A stretch of DNA of 64,000 nucleotides from Amycolatopsis sp. cg9 (GTDB lineage: Bacteria > Actinomycetota > Actinomycetes > Mycobacteriales > Pseudonocardiaceae), in NCBI RefSeq assembly GCF_041346945.1, contig NZ_CP166850.1:2728001-2792000 (forward strand), in the 5' to 3' direction. The notes beneath the pieces are model-generated. The model did no database searches. It was not told where the DNA came from and saw only the letters and a list, made by a program, of their open reading frames with translations. Made by a program: the position numbers and the translations under genes. Each line of letters starts with the position of its first letter. Within the stretch, counting starts at the first letter, position 1. Of the stretch, positions 49,423 to 58,351 are shown piece by piece.

Positions 49423-50685
49423 GTGATTGACCCCAGGACTCTGCGCGAAGACCCGGAAGCCGTGCGCGCGTCGCAGCGCGCCCGTGGTGAAGACGAGGGA
49501 GTGGTCGACAAGCTGCTCTCCCTCGACACCCGGCGCCGGTCTTCGATCGCGGCCGCGGACAAGCTGCGCAACGAGCAGAAGCTCCTGGGCAAGCAGATCC
49601 CGAAGGCCCCACCCGAGGAGAAGCAGCAGCTGCTGGCCACCGCCAAGGAGCTCGCCGCGCAGGTCAAGGCGGCCGAGGCGGAGCAGAACACGTCGTCGGA
49701 GGAGTTCGACCAGCTCTTCCGCTCCGTGCCGAACCTGGTCCACCCGGACGCTCCCGTCGGCGGCGAAGACGACTTCGCCGTGGTCAAGCACGTCGGCGAG
49801 CCGACGAAGTTCGACTTCACCCCGAAGGACCACCTCGAGCTGCTCGAAGCGCTCGGCGGCGTCGACATGGAGCGCGGCGCGAAGGTGTCGGGCTCGCGGT
49901 TCTACTTCCTCACCGGCGTCGGCGCGCAACTGCAGCTCGGCCTGCTCAACATGGCCATCGCGCAGGCGCTCGAAAACGGCTTCACGCCGATGATCACGCC
50001 GTCGCTGGTCCGCCCGGAGATCATGGCGGGCACCGGCTTCCTCGGCTCGCACTCGAGCGAGATCTACCACCTCGAGGACGACGACCTCTACCTGGTCGGG
50101 ACGTCGGAGGTGCCGCTCGCCGGCTTCCACGCCGACGAGATCCTCGACCTGACCGACGGCCCGAACCGCTACGCGGGCTGGTCGTCCTGCTACCGCCGCG
50201 AGGCCGGCTCGTACGGCAAGGACACCCGCGGCATCATCCGCGTGCACCAGTTCGACAAGGTCGAGATGTTCGTCTACGCCAAGCCGGCCGACGCCGAGGC
50301 GGAGCACGAGCGGCTGCTCGGCTGGGAAGAGCAGATGCTCGCGAAGATCGAGGTGCCCTACCGGGTGATCGACACCGCGACCGGCGACCTCGGCACGTCC
50401 GCGCACCGCAAGTTCGACTGCGAGGCGTGGATCCCGACGCAGGACACCTACCGCGAGCTGACCTCTACGTCGAACTGCACGACGTTCCAGGCCCGCCGCC
50501 TGTCGGTCCGCTACCGCGACGAGAACGGCAAGCCGCAGATCGCCGCCACGCTCAACGGCACGCTGGCCACCACCCGGTGGATTGTCGCGATCGTCGAGAA
50601 CCACCAGCAGGAGGACGGCTCCGTCCGCGTGCCGGCGGCGCTGCGTCCGTTCGTCGGCGGCAAGGAAGTCCTCACCCCTCGCTGA
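49423..50685 (+). CDS. serS: Seryl-tRNA synthetase
   Basis: 420 residues. It charges tRNA-Ser with serine. The N-terminal long coiled-coil arm (residues 28-100, [20 protein letters not shown]) binds the tRNA. The class II catalytic core has motif 2 ([21 protein letters not shown], in part) and motif 3 ([15 protein letters not shown]). [19 protein letters not shown] is the serine site region. Start GTG at 49423. The 119-base region before it is shared with the divergent aminotransferase gene. In M. tuberculosis the homologue is Rv3834c. Confidence 0.96.
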   Translation: MIDPRTLREDPEAVRASQRARGEDEGVVDKLLSLDTRRRSSIAAADKLRNEQKLLGKQIPKAPPEEKQQLLATAKELAAQVKAAEAEQNTSSEEFDQLFRSVPNLVHPDAPVGGEDDFAVVKHVGEPTKFDFTPKDHLELLEALGGVDMERGAKVSGSRFYFLTGVGAQLQLGLLNMAIAQALENGFTPMITPSLVRPEIMAGTGFLGSHSSEIYHLEDDDLYLVGTSEVPLAGFHADEILDLTDGPNRYAGWSSCYRREAGSYGKDTRGIIRVHQFDKVEMFVYAKPADAEAEHERLLGWEEQMLAKIEVPYRVIDTATGDLGTSAHRKFDCEAWIPTQDTYRELTSTSNCTTFQARRLSVRYRDENGKPQIAATLNGTLATTRWIVAIVENHQQEDGSVRVPAALRPFVGGKEVLTPR

Positions 50686-50749
50686 ATCGGGCGGATCCGC
50701 GGTGCTCGTCCGTTCGTCCCAGTACAGTCCGGGCCGAACGGGAGGATCA

Positions 50750-51751
50750 ATGCGCATGAAGTGGCAGGTGGCGGTGGCGCTGGCCGCGGCGACCGTGGTG
50801 ACCGGGTGCACGGTGGCGGTCGGCGGTTCGGCGTCGCCGGTGCCCGGCCAGGGCCCGGTCGTCAAGGCCGTCGACGCCTGCAAGCTGCTCGACGAAGCCC
50901 AGGTCGACGCCCTCGGCTACCGGCAGCCGGGCCGTTCGGTGCCGGAGAACAAGGACCGGCTCCAGCCGCCGATGTGCCTGTGGAGCTTGAAGGACAACGA
51001 CGACCTGTCGGCCGTGCTCAGCGTCGGTCTCGCGACGGACATGGACTTCAACGAGTACATCGCCGGCGCCGTCCCGAAGTCCTCGCCGCAGGAGATCGGC
51101 GGGCTCAGCTGGACGCAGTACGGCTCGATCCTCCCCGACGACTGCACGTTCTACGCGTCGCTCGGCGACAAGTCGTTCGCCTTCGTCGGCGTCTCGACCG
51201 GCAAGCTCGAGAAGTCGTGCGAACTGGTGAAGCTGGCGATCCCGCAGGCCGCGGCGCACCTGCCCGGTGGGCAGGACGCGCCGCCGATCACGCCGCAGAC
51301 CTCGGCGAAGCCGGAGCCGGGCGGGCCGCTGCTGTCGGCCGACCCGTGCGCCACGCTCAAGCCCGACCAGGTGGCGCAGCTGAAGAACATCTCGCCCGAC
51401 GGCGAGAAGACCAACTCGACCGTGATCCCGAACTCGACCTACTGCCTCTGGGACGACACCGACGGCGACGAGGGCCAGAAGGCCTTCGAGGTCTGGTTCG
51501 GCCCCAGCACGCCGGTGGCGGACTGGCCCGGCGCCAAGGGGGTCAACCCGACCGAGACCCTCGACGTCGGCGGCAAGAAGTGGGGCCTGTTCCCGAACAT
51601 GGGCGGCCTGCGGGCGACCTGCGGCGCGACGCTGGCGATCACCGAGACGTCGTCGATCCAGGTGGTCAGCGGGTTCATCGGGGACGACACCAAGACCTGC
51701 GACGTCGTCAAGCAGGCCCTGCCGCTGGTGACGCCGAACCTGCCGGGCTAG
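50750..51751 (+). CDS. DUF3558 lipoprotein (two repeats)
   Basis: 333 residues. A lipoprotein signal peptide ends at Cys20 or near (AAATVVTGC). Two DUF3558-like halves follow: DACKLLDEAQVDALGY with PPMCLWSLKDND, and DPCATLKPDQVAQLKN with STYCLWDDTDGD. Each half has the paired cysteines of the family. The role is unknown; these proteins are common on the outer face of Pseudonocardiaceae cells. The ATG at 50750 has GGGAGG four bases away. The stop overlaps that of the convergent oxidase gene by four bases. Confidence 0.88.
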   Translation: MRMKWQVAVALAAATVVTGCTVAVGGSASPVPGQGPVVKAVDACKLLDEAQVDALGYRQPGRSVPENKDRLQPPMCLWSLKDNDDLSAVLSVGLATDMDFNEYIAGAVPKSSPQEIGGLSWTQYGSILPDDCTFYASLGDKSFAFVGVSTGKLEKSCELVKLAIPQAAAHLPGGQDAPPITPQTSAKPEPGGPLLSADPCATLKPDQVAQLKNISPDGEKTNSTVIPNSTYCLWDDTDGDEGQKAFEVWFGPSTPVADWPGAKGVNPTETLDVGGKKWGLFPNMGGLRATCGATLAITETSSIQVVSGFIGDDTKTCDVVKQALPLVTPNLPG

Positions 51752-52935
51752 CCCTCGGACACCTGGTCGGCGATGTGGCGCGCGATCTCCAGCGCGCTCG
51801 TCGCGGCCGGCGACGGCGCGTTCAGGACGTGCACCTGGTCGCGCGCGGTCTCGATGAGGAAGTCGTCGACGAGCGAGCCGTCGCGGCGCATGGCCTGGGC
51901 GCGGACGCCGGAGCCGTGGCGGACGATGTCGTCCTCGGTGACGGCCGGGACGAGCCGGGCGAGGCTGGCCGCGAAGCGCTTCTTCGAGAACGAGCGGCGG
52001 ACCTCGTCGAGCCCGGTCGGGAACGCGTACTTCTTCGCGAGCCGCCAGACGCCGGGGAAGGCCGCGACCTCGGCGACGTCCTTCGCGGAGAAGTCGGCCC
52101 AGCGGTAGCCCTCGCGGCGCAGCGCGAGCACGGCGTTCGGGCCGGCGTGCACGCTGCCGTCGAGCATCCGCGTGAGGTGCACGCCGAGGAACGGCAGCGT
52201 CGGGTCCGGCACCGGGTAGATCAGGCCCTTGACCAGGCCGCGGCGCTCCGGCTTGAGCTCGTAGTACTCGCCGCGGAACGGCACGATCCGCGCGGACGGC
52301 GTCAGGCCGGCCAGCCGCGCGACGCGGTCGGAGTGCAGGCCGGCGCAGTTGACGAGGGCGTCCGCGACGACGACGTCGCTGCCGGTGGCGACCTCCACCC
52401 CGCCGTTCGCGCCGGCCCGGATGGCCAGCGCGGGACTGTCCAGCCGCAGGTCGACACCGGCTTCGTCGAGCAGCCGGACGAGCGCGTGGCAGACGGCGGG
52501 GAAGTCGATGATCCCGGTGGACTCGACCCGCAACGCGGCGACGCACGAGACCTCGGGCTCGTACTCGCGGGCTTCCGCGGGCGAGATCTTCTTGGCCGGG
52601 ACGCCGTTGGCTTCGGCCCGCTCGGCGAGCGTGTCCAGCGCGGGGATCTCGCGTTCGTCGGTGGCGACGACGAGCTTCCCGCACACCTCGACCGGCACGC
52701 CGTACTGGCGCGCGAAGTCCACGATGGACCGGTTGCCGGCGACGGACATCCGCGCCTTGAAGGACCCGGGCTTGTAGTAGAGCCCGGCGTGCACGACGTT
52801 CGAGTTGTGCCCGGTCTGGTGGGCCGCCCACCGGGATTCCTTCTCCAGCACGGTGACGTCCAGCCCTCGCCTGGTGAGTTCCCAGGCCACGGCCAGACCG
52901 ACGATCCCGCCCCCGACGACCACCACGTTGCGCAC
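51748..52935 (-). CDS. lhgO: L-2-hydroxyglutarate oxidase
   Basis: 395 residues, DAO-type FAD enzyme. The dinucleotide fold is NVVVVGGGIVGLAVAWELTR, in part, at the start. HNSNVVHAGLYYKPGSFKA, PFRGEYYELKPE, PVPDPTLPFLGVHLTR and VHAGPNAVLA are strongly typical of LhgO. It oxidises L-2-hydroxyglutarate to 2-oxoglutarate and feeds electrons to the membrane chain, as a repair step for side products of central metabolism. Start GTG at 52935. It stands alone; the hairpin at 52998 lies upstream. Confidence 0.92.
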   Translation of the reverse strand: MRNVVVVGGGIVGLAVAWELTRRGLDVTVLEKESRWAAHQTGHNSNVVHAGLYYKPGSFKARMSVAGNRSIVDFARQYGVPVEVCGKLVVATDEREIPALDTLAERAEANGVPAKKISPAEAREYEPEVSCVAALRVESTGIIDFPAVCHALVRLLDEAGVDLRLDSPALAIRAGANGGVEVATGSDVVVADALVNCAGLHSDRVARLAGLTPSARIVPFRGEYYELKPERRGLVKGLIYPVPDPTLPFLGVHLTRMLDGSVHAGPNAVLALRREGYRWADFSAKDVAEVAAFPGVWRLAKKYAFPTGLDEVRRSFSKKRFAASLARLVPAVTEDDIVRHGSGVRAQAMRRDGSLVDDFLIETARDQVHVLNAPSPAATSALEIARHIADQVSEG

Positions 52936-52997
52936 GATCGACCAGGCTACGCGAACGCCCGGCCCGGTGGACGCTGCCTGGCCGCAGCCCCGCCGCC

Positions 52998-53056
52998 GGC
53001 GGGCTGAAGGGGACTTTCGGCGCGTCTGATGCGAGGAAAGTCCCCTTCAGCCCGCC
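52998..53056. repeat. Long hairpin overlapping the stop of the AfsR-type gene
   Basis: Perfect 21-base arms (52998-53018 and 53036-53056) with a 17-base loop. The core GGCTGAAGGGGACTTTC resembles intergenic palindromes that I recall as frequent in Amycolatopsis. The right arm contains the stop codon (53047-53049) of the regulator gene on the minus strand. Confidence 0.8.
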
Positions 53057-56000
53057 AGACCCGTCGCGGTCAGCGCCTTCTGTGCGCTCATCCCCGCCCC
53101 GGTCGCGAACGCCCGCTCGAAGCCCTCGGCGCCCAGTGCCTCCCGCACCCGGGCGCGCACCGCGCCGGCGTCCGGGTCGCCCGCGATCGCCGTGCCCCGG
53201 ACACCCGTCGCCGCGCCGAGCAGGAGCGCCGCCTGTTCCGGTCCGGCCGCGCCGGCCAGGCCCTCCAGCGCGAACGCCACCACGTCCCCGGCGTGCCACC
53301 GGTGTCCCGTCAGCAGCGCCTCCCGGTGCAGCCGGGCCGCCTCGGCCGGGCGGCCTTCCGCCAGCGCCAGCCAGCCCAGCGAGATCATCGCGCCCGCCCG
53401 GACCGTCTCCGCCGCGAACGACCCGCCGGGGCACTCCGCCAGCGCGCGCTCGTTCAGGGACCGCGCCGCGGCCAGGTCGCCTTCGTGCCGGGCCAGGTTC
53501 GCCAAGCCGGTGTACGCCGCCGCGCGGGACTCCGGCATGCCCGCTCGCCGGGCCGTCGCCGCGGCCAGGTCGTAGTCGGCCTGCGCGCCCGCGCGGTCGC
53601 CGGAGAGCAGCCGGGTCCACGCGCGGCGGCAGATCAGGTCCGCCACGTCGTCCGTCGCGCCGATCTCGTGCATCAGGGCCAGCGCTTCGTCCATGAGCGG
53701 CAGCGCGGCCTCGTGCTCGCCCCGCCACGTCAGCAGCTGCGACAGGTGGTCCAGCGCCATCGACAGGCCCCAGCGCTCGCCCAGCGCGCGGAACTGCGCC
53801 GCACCCTCGCGCAGCCCGGCCTCGGCCTCGGCCAGCTCGCCGGTCATCATCGCCCGCAGGCCGACGCCCATCGGCAGCAGCGCCCAGCCCCACGCGTCGC
53901 CGCGGGTGAGCAGCCCCTTGCCGCGGCCGAGCATCTCGTCGTCGTCACCCGGCGGTCCGACGACGACGCCCATCAGCATCACCAGCATCGGGTTCCGCGG
54001 CGTCCAGTCGCCGTCCACCGCGTACCGGCGGACCAGCGGCAGGTACTGCTCCAGCGTCTCGTGGGGGTGCCCGGACAGCGCGCCGAGCACGCAGACCAGG
54101 AACTCCTCGGGGTACCGCTCCTGGATCTCCGGGGAACAGCGCGAAACGACCTCCAGCGACAACCCGGCCCCTTCGAACCGCCGCCCGCGCATCCACCAGT
54201 ACATCGCCAGCAGCGGCACCAGCCGAAGCGCGAGCGCGACGTCGTGCGCGGTGGCCCAGCGCAGGGCGGCCAGGACGTTGTCGTACTCGGCGTCGATCCG
54301 GTCGAGCCACGCCAGCTGCGCCGCGGTCCGCAGCATCGGGTCCGCTTCCTCGGCGAACCGCAGGAAGTACTCGGCGTGCGCGCGGTGCACCCGCTCGGTT
54401 TCGCCCGCCTCGGCGAGCTTCTCCGCGCCGAACGCGCGGATCGTCTCCAGCATCCGGAACCGGCCGCCGACCGCCTCGACGAAGGACTTGCTCGCCAGCT
54501 CCGGCAGCAGGTCGACGTCGGCGCCGCACACCTCGGCGGCGGCCGCGGCCGTGGCGCCGCCGGAGAACACCGTCAGCCGCCGCGCCAGCTCGCGCTCCTC
54601 GTCGTCGAGCAGGTCCCAGCTCCACTCGACGACGCCGCGCAGCGAGCGGTGGCGCGCCTCGGCCGTCCGGCTGCCGCGGGCCAGCAGCCGGAACCGGTCG
54701 TCGAGCCGGGTCGCGATCTCGCCGGCGGGCAGGGCCCGGACGCGCGCGGCGGCCAGCTCCAGCGCCAGCGGCAGGCCGTCGAGGGCCGCGCAGATGTGCT
54801 GGACGTCGCCGACCGTGGTCTCGTCGAGCGCGAACGCGGGATCGCTCGCGGCGGCGCGGTCGGCGAAGAGCCGGATCGCCGGGAACGCACTCGCCTGCCG
54901 GGCGGGCGTCCCGGGCGGCGGGACGGCCAGCCGCGGCACCGGGGCCAGCTGTTCGCCGGTGATGCCGAGCGGTTCCCGGCTGGTCGCCAGCACCCGCAGC
55001 CCCGGGCACGCGGCGAGGAGCCGGGCGGTGAGCCGGGCGGCGACCTCGACGACGTGCTCGCAGTTGTCGAGCACGAGCAGCGTCGTCCGGTCGCGCAACG
55101 CGCCGATCAGCCGCTCGACCGGGTCCTGCGGCCCGCCGCGTGCGCTGTCCCGCAGGCCGAGCGCGGTCAGCACCGCGCGGACGACGCCGTCGCCTTCGTG
55201 CGGGGCCAGTTCGACGAACGCGACCGGTCCGGCGTCGGCGGCCGTGACCTCGATGGCCAGGCGGGTCTTGCCGGTGCCGCCCGGCCCGGTCAGCGTCACG
55301 AGCCGGTTGCGCCCGAGCAGCTCCGCCACCTGCCGCAGCTCGGCGTCCCGGCCGACGAAGCTGGTCAGCTGGGCGGGCAGCGCCGGGATCACCGGCTTCT
55401 CGGTGTCGCCCCGCAGCACGGCGAGGTGGGCTTCGGCGAGTTCCGCGCCGGGGTCGGCGCCCAGTTCGTCGGCCAGCGTGCGGCGGGCGTCCTCGAACGC
55501 GGCCAGCGCGTCGGCGGCCCGGCCCGCGGCGGCCAGCGCCCGCACGAGCTGCGCCCGCGGCCGTTCCCGCAGCGGCCGCGCGGCGACGGTCTCCCGCAGT
55601 CCGGTCAGGACGTCCTCGGCCTGCCCCAGCGCCAGCCGGGCCTCGACGTGGTCGTCGACCGCGTCCGCCCGCAGCTCCTCGAGCCGCGCGGCCTGCGCGG
55701 CGGCGAACGGCGCGTCCGCCAGATCGCTGAACGCCGGCCCGCGCCACAGCGCCAGCGCGTCGCCCAGCAGCTCCGCGGCCCGGGTGGCATGGCCGTTCTT
55801 CAGCAGCGCACGGCCTTCGCGCGCGAGGCGTTCGAAAGCGTGAACGTCCACTTCGTCCGGTCCGACGGCCAGCCGGTAGCCGGCCGCGGTGAACTCGACC
55901 GGGGCCAATTCCTTCACCGCCGTCCGCAGCCGGGACACCTGGGACTGGAGGGCGTTCGCCGCGCCGTCCGGCGGGTATTCGCCGTACATGCCGTCGATCA

Positions 56001-56136
56001 GCCGGTCGGCCGGGACGAACCGCCCGGCGTCCAGCGCGAGCAACGCCAGCAGCGTCCGCGAGCGCGGGCCGCCGACCGCCACCTGCGTGCCGTCCGGGGT
56101 CCACGCGGCGACGGCCCCCAGCACCCCGAATCGCAT
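53047..56136 (-). CDS. AfsR/SARP-type transcriptional regulator with NB-ARC and TPR domains
   Basis: 1029 residues. Residues 1-95 are an OmpR-like winged helix (MRFGVLGAVAAW, PADRLIDGMYGEYPPDGAANALQ, in part), residues 96-245 the bacterial activator domain BTAD. An NTPase domain follows with Walker A TGPGGTGKT (283-291), LLVLDNCEHVVE and ATSREPLGI. The C-terminal 400 residues are TPR-like helical repeats. This is the layout of large SARPs that activate antibiotic or stress genes after a signal reaches the TPRs. The ATG at 56136 gives the normal front. The nearest plausible target is the divergent sugar operon 127 bases away. Confidence 0.9.
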   Translation of the reverse strand: MRFGVLGAVAAWTPDGTQVAVGGPRSRTLLALLALDAGRFVPADRLIDGMYGEYPPDGAANALQSQVSRLRTAVKELAPVEFTAAGYRLAVGPDEVDVHAFERLAREGRALLKNGHATRAAELLGDALALWRGPAFSDLADAPFAAAQAARLEELRADAVDDHVEARLALGQAEDVLTGLRETVAARPLRERPRAQLVRALAAAGRAADALAAFEDARRTLADELGADPGAELAEAHLAVLRGDTEKPVIPALPAQLTSFVGRDAELRQVAELLGRNRLVTLTGPGGTGKTRLAIEVTAADAGPVAFVELAPHEGDGVVRAVLTALGLRDSARGGPQDPVERLIGALRDRTTLLVLDNCEHVVEVAARLTARLLAACPGLRVLATSREPLGITGEQLAPVPRLAVPPPGTPARQASAFPAIRLFADRAAASDPAFALDETTVGDVQHICAALDGLPLALELAAARVRALPAGEIATRLDDRFRLLARGSRTAEARHRSLRGVVEWSWDLLDDEERELARRLTVFSGGATAAAAAEVCGADVDLLPELASKSFVEAVGGRFRMLETIRAFGAEKLAEAGETERVHRAHAEYFLRFAEEADPMLRTAAQLAWLDRIDAEYDNVLAALRWATAHDVALALRLVPLLAMYWWMRGRRFEGAGLSLEVVSRCSPEIQERYPEEFLVCVLGALSGHPHETLEQYLPLVRRYAVDGDWTPRNPMLVMLMGVVVGPPGDDDEMLGRGKGLLTRGDAWGWALLPMGVGLRAMMTGELAEAEAGLREGAAQFRALGERWGLSMALDHLSQLLTWRGEHEAALPLMDEALALMHEIGATDDVADLICRRAWTRLLSGDRAGAQADYDLAAATARRAGMPESRAAAYTGLANLARHEGDLAAARSLNERALAECPGGSFAAETVRAGAMISLGWLALAEGRPAEAARLHREALLTGHRWHAGDVVAFALEGLAGAAGPEQAALLLGAATGVRGTAIAGDPDAGAVRARVREALGAEGFERAFATGAGMSAQKALTATGLAG

Positions 56137-56263
56137 GTGCCCAGCGTAGGACGTCGATCGAGCCGCGACGGGCGTCACTCGAAAGTGGAGTACGGCGTGG
56201 GCCTGTGAATCAGCTGAGCGTGCGTATATACACTTCGCCGGGTCCCCACGCAATGGGAGAGGT

Positions 56264-57397
56264 ATGTCGTCCGACAGCATTGCCCTCGGTCAGCCGACCG
56301 TCGGTGAAGAGGAGCTCGCCGCCGTCGCGGCGGTCTTCCGGTCCGGCTGGCTGGCCGGAGCGGGGCCCGCGTGCCGCCGGTTCGAGGAGCGGTTCGCCCA
56401 GGTCACCGGCACCGCGCACGCGTTGACGACCGCGAACTGCGGCTCGGCGCTCTTCCTGGGGCTCAAGGTCCTCGGCGTCCGGCCGGGCGACGAGGTGATC
56501 GTCGGCGACTACACGTTCCCGGCGACCGGTCACGCCGTCGTCCAGGCGGGGGCGAAGCCGGTCTTCGCCGACATCCGCCCGGACGTCTTCAGCGCCGACC
56601 CGGCCCACGTCGAAAGCCTGGTCACCGAGCGGACGGTCGGCATCCTCGCCGTCGACGTCGCCGGCCAGCCCGGTGACTTCGACGAGTACCGCGCGATCGC
56701 CGACAAGCACGGGCTCTGGCTGTTCGAGGACGCCGCCTGTGCCGCCGGCGCGACGTACAAGACGCGGCCCGCGGGCAGCCTCGCCGACCTCGCCGCGTTC
56801 TCCTTCCACGGCCGCAAGGGCATCACCGCGGGGGAGGGCGGCGCGCTCGTCTCGGACCGCGAAGACCTCATCGCGCACGCCCGCAAGCTGCACACCTACG
56901 GCATCGAGCCGGCGATCAGCCGCGAGGGTTCGGCCACGCTGCCGATCCCGGAGTTCCACGAGCTCGGCTACAACTTCCGCATGTCGGACGTGCAGGCCGC
57001 GATCATGAACGTCCAGCTCGACCGCCTGCCGGACCTCCTCGCCGCCCGCCGCTCGGTCGCGAAGCGCTACCACGAAGCGTTCGAAGACGTCGACGCGCTG
57101 ACCGTCCCGGTGGAACTGTCCGATCGCGAGCACCCGTGGCAGGCCTACCTCCTCACGGTCGCGCCGGAGCTCAGCCGTGACGCGCTGGCCCTGCGGATCC
57201 GCGAGCAGGGCGTCCAGTGCAACTTCGGCACCTACGCCTCCCACCTCCAGCCGGTCTACGGCCCCCAGCCCCCGCTGCCCGTCTCCGCCGACGCGTTCGC
57301 GCGCCAGCTGGCCATCCCGATGCACGCGAACCTCACCGACGCCGAGGTCACGCGCGTCGGCGAGGTCGTGCGCGCCGCCGTGCAGTCCCTGTCCTGA
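56264..57397 (+). CDS. DegT/DnrJ/EryC1/StrS-family sugar aminotransferase
   Basis: 377 residues. PLP-dependent transfer of an amino group to a nucleotide-linked keto sugar. The cofactor Lys is in FSFHGRKGITAGEGG; LFEDAACAAGATYKT and GYNFRMSDVQAAI are typical. The front QPTVGEEELAAVAAVFRSGW is that of perosamine or 4-keto-sugar aminotransferases. It is the first gene of a tight four-gene operon. The ATG at 56264 has a GGGAGAGG site. The promoter must lie in the 127-base region shared with the AfsR-type regulator. Confidence 0.9.
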   Translation: MSSDSIALGQPTVGEEELAAVAAVFRSGWLAGAGPACRRFEERFAQVTGTAHALTTANCGSALFLGLKVLGVRPGDEVIVGDYTFPATGHAVVQAGAKPVFADIRPDVFSADPAHVESLVTERTVGILAVDVAGQPGDFDEYRAIADKHGLWLFEDAACAAGATYKTRPAGSLADLAAFSFHGRKGITAGEGGALVSDREDLIAHARKLHTYGIEPAISREGSATLPIPEFHELGYNFRMSDVQAAIMNVQLDRLPDLLAARRSVAKRYHEAFEDVDALTVPVELSDREHPWQAYLLTVAPELSRDALALRIREQGVQCNFGTYASHLQPVYGPQPPLPVSADAFARQLAIPMHANLTDAEVTRVGEVVRAAVQSLS

Positions 57398-57421
57398 AGC
57401 CGCCCGACCGAGGAGAAATTG

Positions 57422-58351
57422 GTGTCCGACAAGAAGGTGCTCTTCACCGGGGGCGGCGGCTTCATCGCCGCGCACGTCATCCCGCTCCTGCTCGAAGGCG
57501 GCTACACGGTCCGGATCTTCGACAACATGACCCGCGGCGACCGCGCCCGCGTCAACGAGTTCGTCGCGACCGGCCAGGTCGAGCTGGTCGAAAAGGACGT
57601 CCGCTACGGCGGTGCGGTGCGCGAGGCCATGCGCGGCTGCACGCACGTCATCCACTTCGCGACGGTGTCGATCAACAAGTCGATCGCCGACCCGCACGAG
57701 TCGATCGACATCAACATGATCGGCAACCACAACGTCTTCGCCGCGGCCGCGGACGAAGGCGTCGAGCGGCTGGTGTTCGCCTCGACCGCGTCGGTCTACG
57801 GTGACCCGAAGCGGCTGCCGATGCACGAGGACGACGAGCTCAAGCCGCTCACGCCGTACTGCATCTCGAAGCGCGCGGGCGAGGACATGCTCGGCTTCTA
57901 CGAGCGCACCAAGGGCCTGTCCTGGAACGCGCTGCGGTTCTTCAACGTGTACGGCCCCGGCCAGAAGATCGAGGCCTACTACACCTCGGTGATCAACCAC
58001 TTCATCCAGCGCCTGCGCGCCGGCCAGCCGCCGATCATCGACGGCCGCGGCGACCAGTCGATGGACTTCGTGCACGTCGACGACCTCGCGCGCGCGGTCG
58101 TCGCGGCGCTGGAGTCGGAGCGGGCGAACCTGCCGATCAACATCGGCACCGGCATCGACACGTCGATCGCGGCGCTGGCCAAGATCCTCATCGAGGCCGT
58201 CGGCGTCGACGTCGAGCCGCTGTTCAACGAGCGCGACGTGCTGGTCTCGCGGCGCGCCGCCGACATCACCCGCGCGCGTGACGTGCTGGGCTGGGAGCCG
58301 CGGATCACCGTCGAAGACGGGATGCGGGATTTGGTCAAGGAAACCGAGTGA
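57422..58351 (+). CDS. NAD-dependent sugar epimerase/dehydratase
   Basis: 309 residues, extended short-chain dehydrogenase. The nucleotide motif is FTGGGGFIAAHV (GxxGxxG). The catalytic Ser is in FASTASVYGD, and Tyr-Lys are in TPYCISKRAGE (YxxxK). FFNVYGPGQ and DFVHVDDLARAVV are typical of UDP-glucose 4-epimerase relatives. It acts on a nucleotide-sugar, probably before the aminotransferase. The GTG at 57422 follows an AGGAG site. The stop overlaps the start of the glycosyltransferase (GTGA). Confidence 0.9.
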   Translation: MSDKKVLFTGGGGFIAAHVIPLLLEGGYTVRIFDNMTRGDRARVNEFVATGQVELVEKDVRYGGAVREAMRGCTHVIHFATVSINKSIADPHESIDINMIGNHNVFAAAADEGVERLVFASTASVYGDPKRLPMHEDDELKPLTPYCISKRAGEDMLGFYERTKGLSWNALRFFNVYGPGQKIEAYYTSVINHFIQRLRAGQPPIIDGRGDQSMDFVHVDDLARAVVAALESERANLPINIGTGIDTSIAALAKILIEAVGVDVEPLFNERDVLVSRRAADITRARDVLGWEPRITVEDGMRDLVKETE

